From: Streptomyces sp. HNM0574 | GTDB taxonomy: Bacteria > Actinomycetota > Actinomycetes > Streptomycetales > Streptomycetaceae | NCBI RefSeq assembly: GCF_012726235.1 | Contig: NZ_JAASAH010000001.1 | Coordinates: forward strand, 186,001-250,000 | Reading direction: 5' to 3' | DNA length: 64,000 bases | Part shown: positions 62,509 to 64,000 of the stretch, one piece after another | Layout of the letters: each line of letters starts with the position of its first letter | Position numbering within the stretch: the first letter of the stretch is position 1 | Notes under the pieces: model-generated | The model's input: only the letters and a program-made list of their open reading frames with translations | What the model was told of the DNA's origin: nothing | Databases searched by the model: none | Program-made: the position numbers and the translations under genes

Positions 62509-63036
62509 ATGACGACATATGTGGCACTGCTGCGTGGCATCAATGTCGGCGGCAGCAAGAAGGTTCCGATGGCCGAGCTGAGACAGCTGCTCACGGGGCT
62601 CGGCTGGACGGGCGTGCGCACGTACCTCCAGAGCGGCAACGCGGTCTTCATCACGGACGACGGCGACCCCGGCCCGTTACTGGAACGCACGCTCGCCGCG
62701 CACTTCGGCTTCGAGGTCAGGTGCCTGGTGCTCACCGCCGCGGAGCTGCGCGCCGTGGCCGCGGCCTGCCCGATCCCCGCCGACGAGCTGGATCCGGCCA
62801 AGGTGCTCGTCATGTTCCTCGAACAGGCCCCGGAACCGGGCGCGTTGGACGGAGTGGACCGGGAGGCCCACGCGCCGGAGGAGTTCCGTCTCGTCGACCG
62901 GGCGGTCTACTGCCACTTCCCCGACGGAATGGGACGCAGCAAGCTCCCCGACGCGCTCGCCGCCGCGCTGCCCGGGACGCTGATGACCGGCCGCAACTGG
63001 CGCACCGTCCGACGGCTGATCGAGCTCACCAGCTGA
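62509..63036 (+). CDS. DUF1697 family protein
   Basis: This 175-residue protein shows the DUF1697 signature YVALLRGINVGGSKKVPMAE at residues 4-23, LQSGNAVF and MTGRNWRTVRRL at the end. Function is unknown; the family is widespread. The gene looks leaderless: TAAGCT (62496-62501) lies 7 bp before the ATG and there is no ribosome site. It is convergent with ectD, with a 16-bp hairpin between. Confidence 0.85.
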   Translation: MTTYVALLRGINVGGSKKVPMAELRQLLTGLGWTGVRTYLQSGNAVFITDDGDPGPLLERTLAAHFGFEVRCLVLTAAELRAVAAACPIPADELDPAKVLVMFLEQAPEPGALDGVDREAHAPEEFRLVDRAVYCHFPDGMGRSKLPDALAAALPGTLMTGRNWRTVRRLIELTS

Positions 63037-63086
63037 CCGCGCGTGGCGCCGCCGGGCGTCCGTCCGTTCCGGAGCGTCCTCCGGGT

Positions 63087-63125
63087 GCGTGGGACGGCAC
63101 CGGCCGGGGCGGTGCCGTCCCACGC
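63087..63125. terminator. Bidirectional terminator between DUF1697 gene and ectD
   Basis: A perfect 16-bp stem (63087-63102 with 63110-63125) and a 7-base loop lie between the convergent genes, 5 bp from the ectD stop. Confidence 0.85.
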
Positions 63126-63130
63126 GCCGT

Positions 63131-64000
63131 TCATCGCACGGGGGTGAAGTCGCGGGAGCCGAGGTACTCGGGGCGACGGGCGGGTGCGGCGAAGGGCTCC
63201 ACCGTCGTGTTGTGCACGCTGTTGAAGACGATGAAGGCGTTGCACCGGGGGAAGGGCGTGATGTTGTCGCTGCTGCCGTGCATGCAGTTGGAGTCGAACA
63301 TGACGGCAGAGCCAGCGGCGCCCGTGCAGAGCCGGATGCCCTGCTCCCCGGCGAAGCGGGCCACCGCCGCGTCGGAGGGCAGTCCCGCGCCCTGGTTCTG
63401 GAGCGAGGTCTTGTAGTTGTCCTCGGGGGTCGCGCCCGCGCAGCCCAGGAAGGTCTTGTGCGAGCCCGGCATGATCATGAGGCTGCCGTTGGTGTCCTCG
63501 TTGTCCGTCAGCGCGAGGGAGAGGGACAGCGTCCGGGGCGCGGGGAGCCCGTCCTCGGCGTGCCAGGTCTCGAAGTCGGAGTGCCAGTACCAGCCGGAGG
63601 CGCCGAACCCGGGCTTCATGTTGACCCGGAACTGGTGGAGGTAGACCTCGGAGCCCAGCACCTGCCGTGCGCGGTCCACCACGCGCGGGTCCCGCACCAG
63701 GTCGTCGAAGACGGCGCTGACCTTGTGCGGCTCGAAGATGCTCTTCACGGCGTCCGACTCCGGTTCGACGACGGCGCGGCCGTCGGCCCGCAGCCCCGGA
63801 TCGGCGGCGAGCCGGGCCAACTCCCGGCGGCAGTCCGTCACTTCCGCGGGTGTGAGCAGCGCGTCGACGCAGAGGAAGCCCTCGCGCTCGTAGCGGGCCA
63901 GGTCCGCGGCGCCGACGGGGCCCGGAGCGCCGGGTTCCGACCACACCACCGGGTCGGTGCGGGGCATCACCACCTCGGACGATCCGCGCGTCGGATAGCG
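63131..64000 (-). CDS. ectD: EctD: ectoine hydroxylase, first few codons outside window
   Basis: About 290 residues are visible. The frame is open to the right edge and begins RYPTRGSSEVVMPRTDPVVW, which lines up with residues near 8 onward of known Streptomyces EctD, so only some 6 to 8 residues are missing. EctD is an Fe(II)/2-oxoglutarate dioxygenase that makes 5-hydroxyectoine, an osmoprotectant. The signature WHSDFETWHAEDGLP holds the HXD iron ligands, followed by LMIMPGSHKTFLGC, and the distal His in CMHGSSDNITPFPR. An internal ATG at 63967 is therefore not the start. ectABC should lie just beyond the window. Confidence 0.92.
   Translation of the reverse strand, partial: RYPTRGSSEVVMPRTDPVVWSEPGAPGPVGAADLARYEREGFLCVDALLTPAEVTDCRRELARLAADPGLRADGRAVVEPESDAVKSIFEPHKVSAVFDDLVRDPRVVDRARQVLGSEVYLHQFRVNMKPGFGASGWYWHSDFETWHAEDGLPAPRTLSLSLALTDNEDTNGSLMIMPGSHKTFLGCAGATPEDNYKTSLQNQGAGLPSDAAVARFAGEQGIRLCTGAAGSAVMFDSNCMHGSSDNITPFPRCNAFIVFNSVHNTTVEPFAAPARRPEYLGSRDFTPVR

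Noticed and set aside
63131-63967. ectD as a complete 278-residue gene starting at ATG 63967
   Set aside because: The upstream in-frame residues match the conserved EctD N-terminus, so the gene is truncated by the window edge.
1-64000. tRNA genes, rRNA, CRISPR arrays, insertion sequences, attachment sites
   Set aside because: I saw no cloverleaf-like segments with conserved T-loop, no regular direct repeats with spacers, and no transposase or integrase frames.

Overview
The window is a piece of a Streptomyces chromosome. The evidence is very high GC with strong third-position bias, GTG and TTG starts, leaderless genes, and actinobacterial families throughout (NgcEFG, Rok7B7, HemQ, SAV2148-type HEPN protein). 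From memory, the gene order resembles the S. coelicolor SCO6005 to SCO607x region; I could not check this by search. I see no tRNA, rRNA, CRISPR array, insertion sequence or prophage.

Layout. (1) 1-11551, carbohydrate uptake: a secreted GH92 mannosidase cut by the window start, the NgcEFG chitobiose/N-acetylglucosamine importer with a DasR-type operator, the ROK regulator Rok7B7, and the XylFGH xylose importer. (2) 11865-17818: dxs, an APC amino-acid permease, a family-39-type membrane glycosyltransferase and an AIM24 protein. (3) 17923-24555, minus strand: the FadA/FadB beta-oxidation pair, ribonuclease D, an orphan response regulator and a DUF3000 protein. (4) 24723-29432: haem synthesis by the coproporphyrin-dependent route (hemE, hemY, hemQ) around a single-cysteine FAD disulfide reductase. 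(5) 29571-35159: a HelD-like helicase, a secreted TAP-type hydrolase and a DUF692/MNIO enzyme fused to a second domain. (6) 35366-39816, all minus strand: an accessory-looking block with a WXG100-like protein, a repeat-rich T7SS-signal protein, a DcrB/LpqN-like protein, two tandem paralogous membrane proteins and a DUF4333 lipoprotein. (7) 40000-51087: Pth2, a one-piece ABC exporter, a PhoX phosphatase, ZapE/AFG1 ATPase, a RibD-C reductase, murC, msrB and an MFS transporter with an unusual C-terminal extension. (8) 51131-60866: treZ, treY and glgX (TreX), the glycogen-to-trehalose route, interrupted by lpd, a LysR regulator and an FHA protein. (9) 61075-64000: a SAV2148-type HEPN protein, DUF1697, and ectD (ectoine hydroxylase) running off the right edge.

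The observations I would follow first: the GH92 enzyme carries Gln where the family has its general-acid Glu, the change described for a mannose-phosphate 'uncapping' GH92; a near-consensus DasR site precedes ngcE; a LacI-type operator precedes the GH92 gene; a DUF692/MNIO fusion stands without an obvious precursor peptide; the T7SS-signal block lacks secretion machinery; and the promoter of the HelD-like gene appears to be embedded in the hemQ terminator and followed by a perfect 9-bp inverted repeat. Several starts were chosen on ribosome-site or codon-bias grounds rather than as the longest open frame, and each entry says so.
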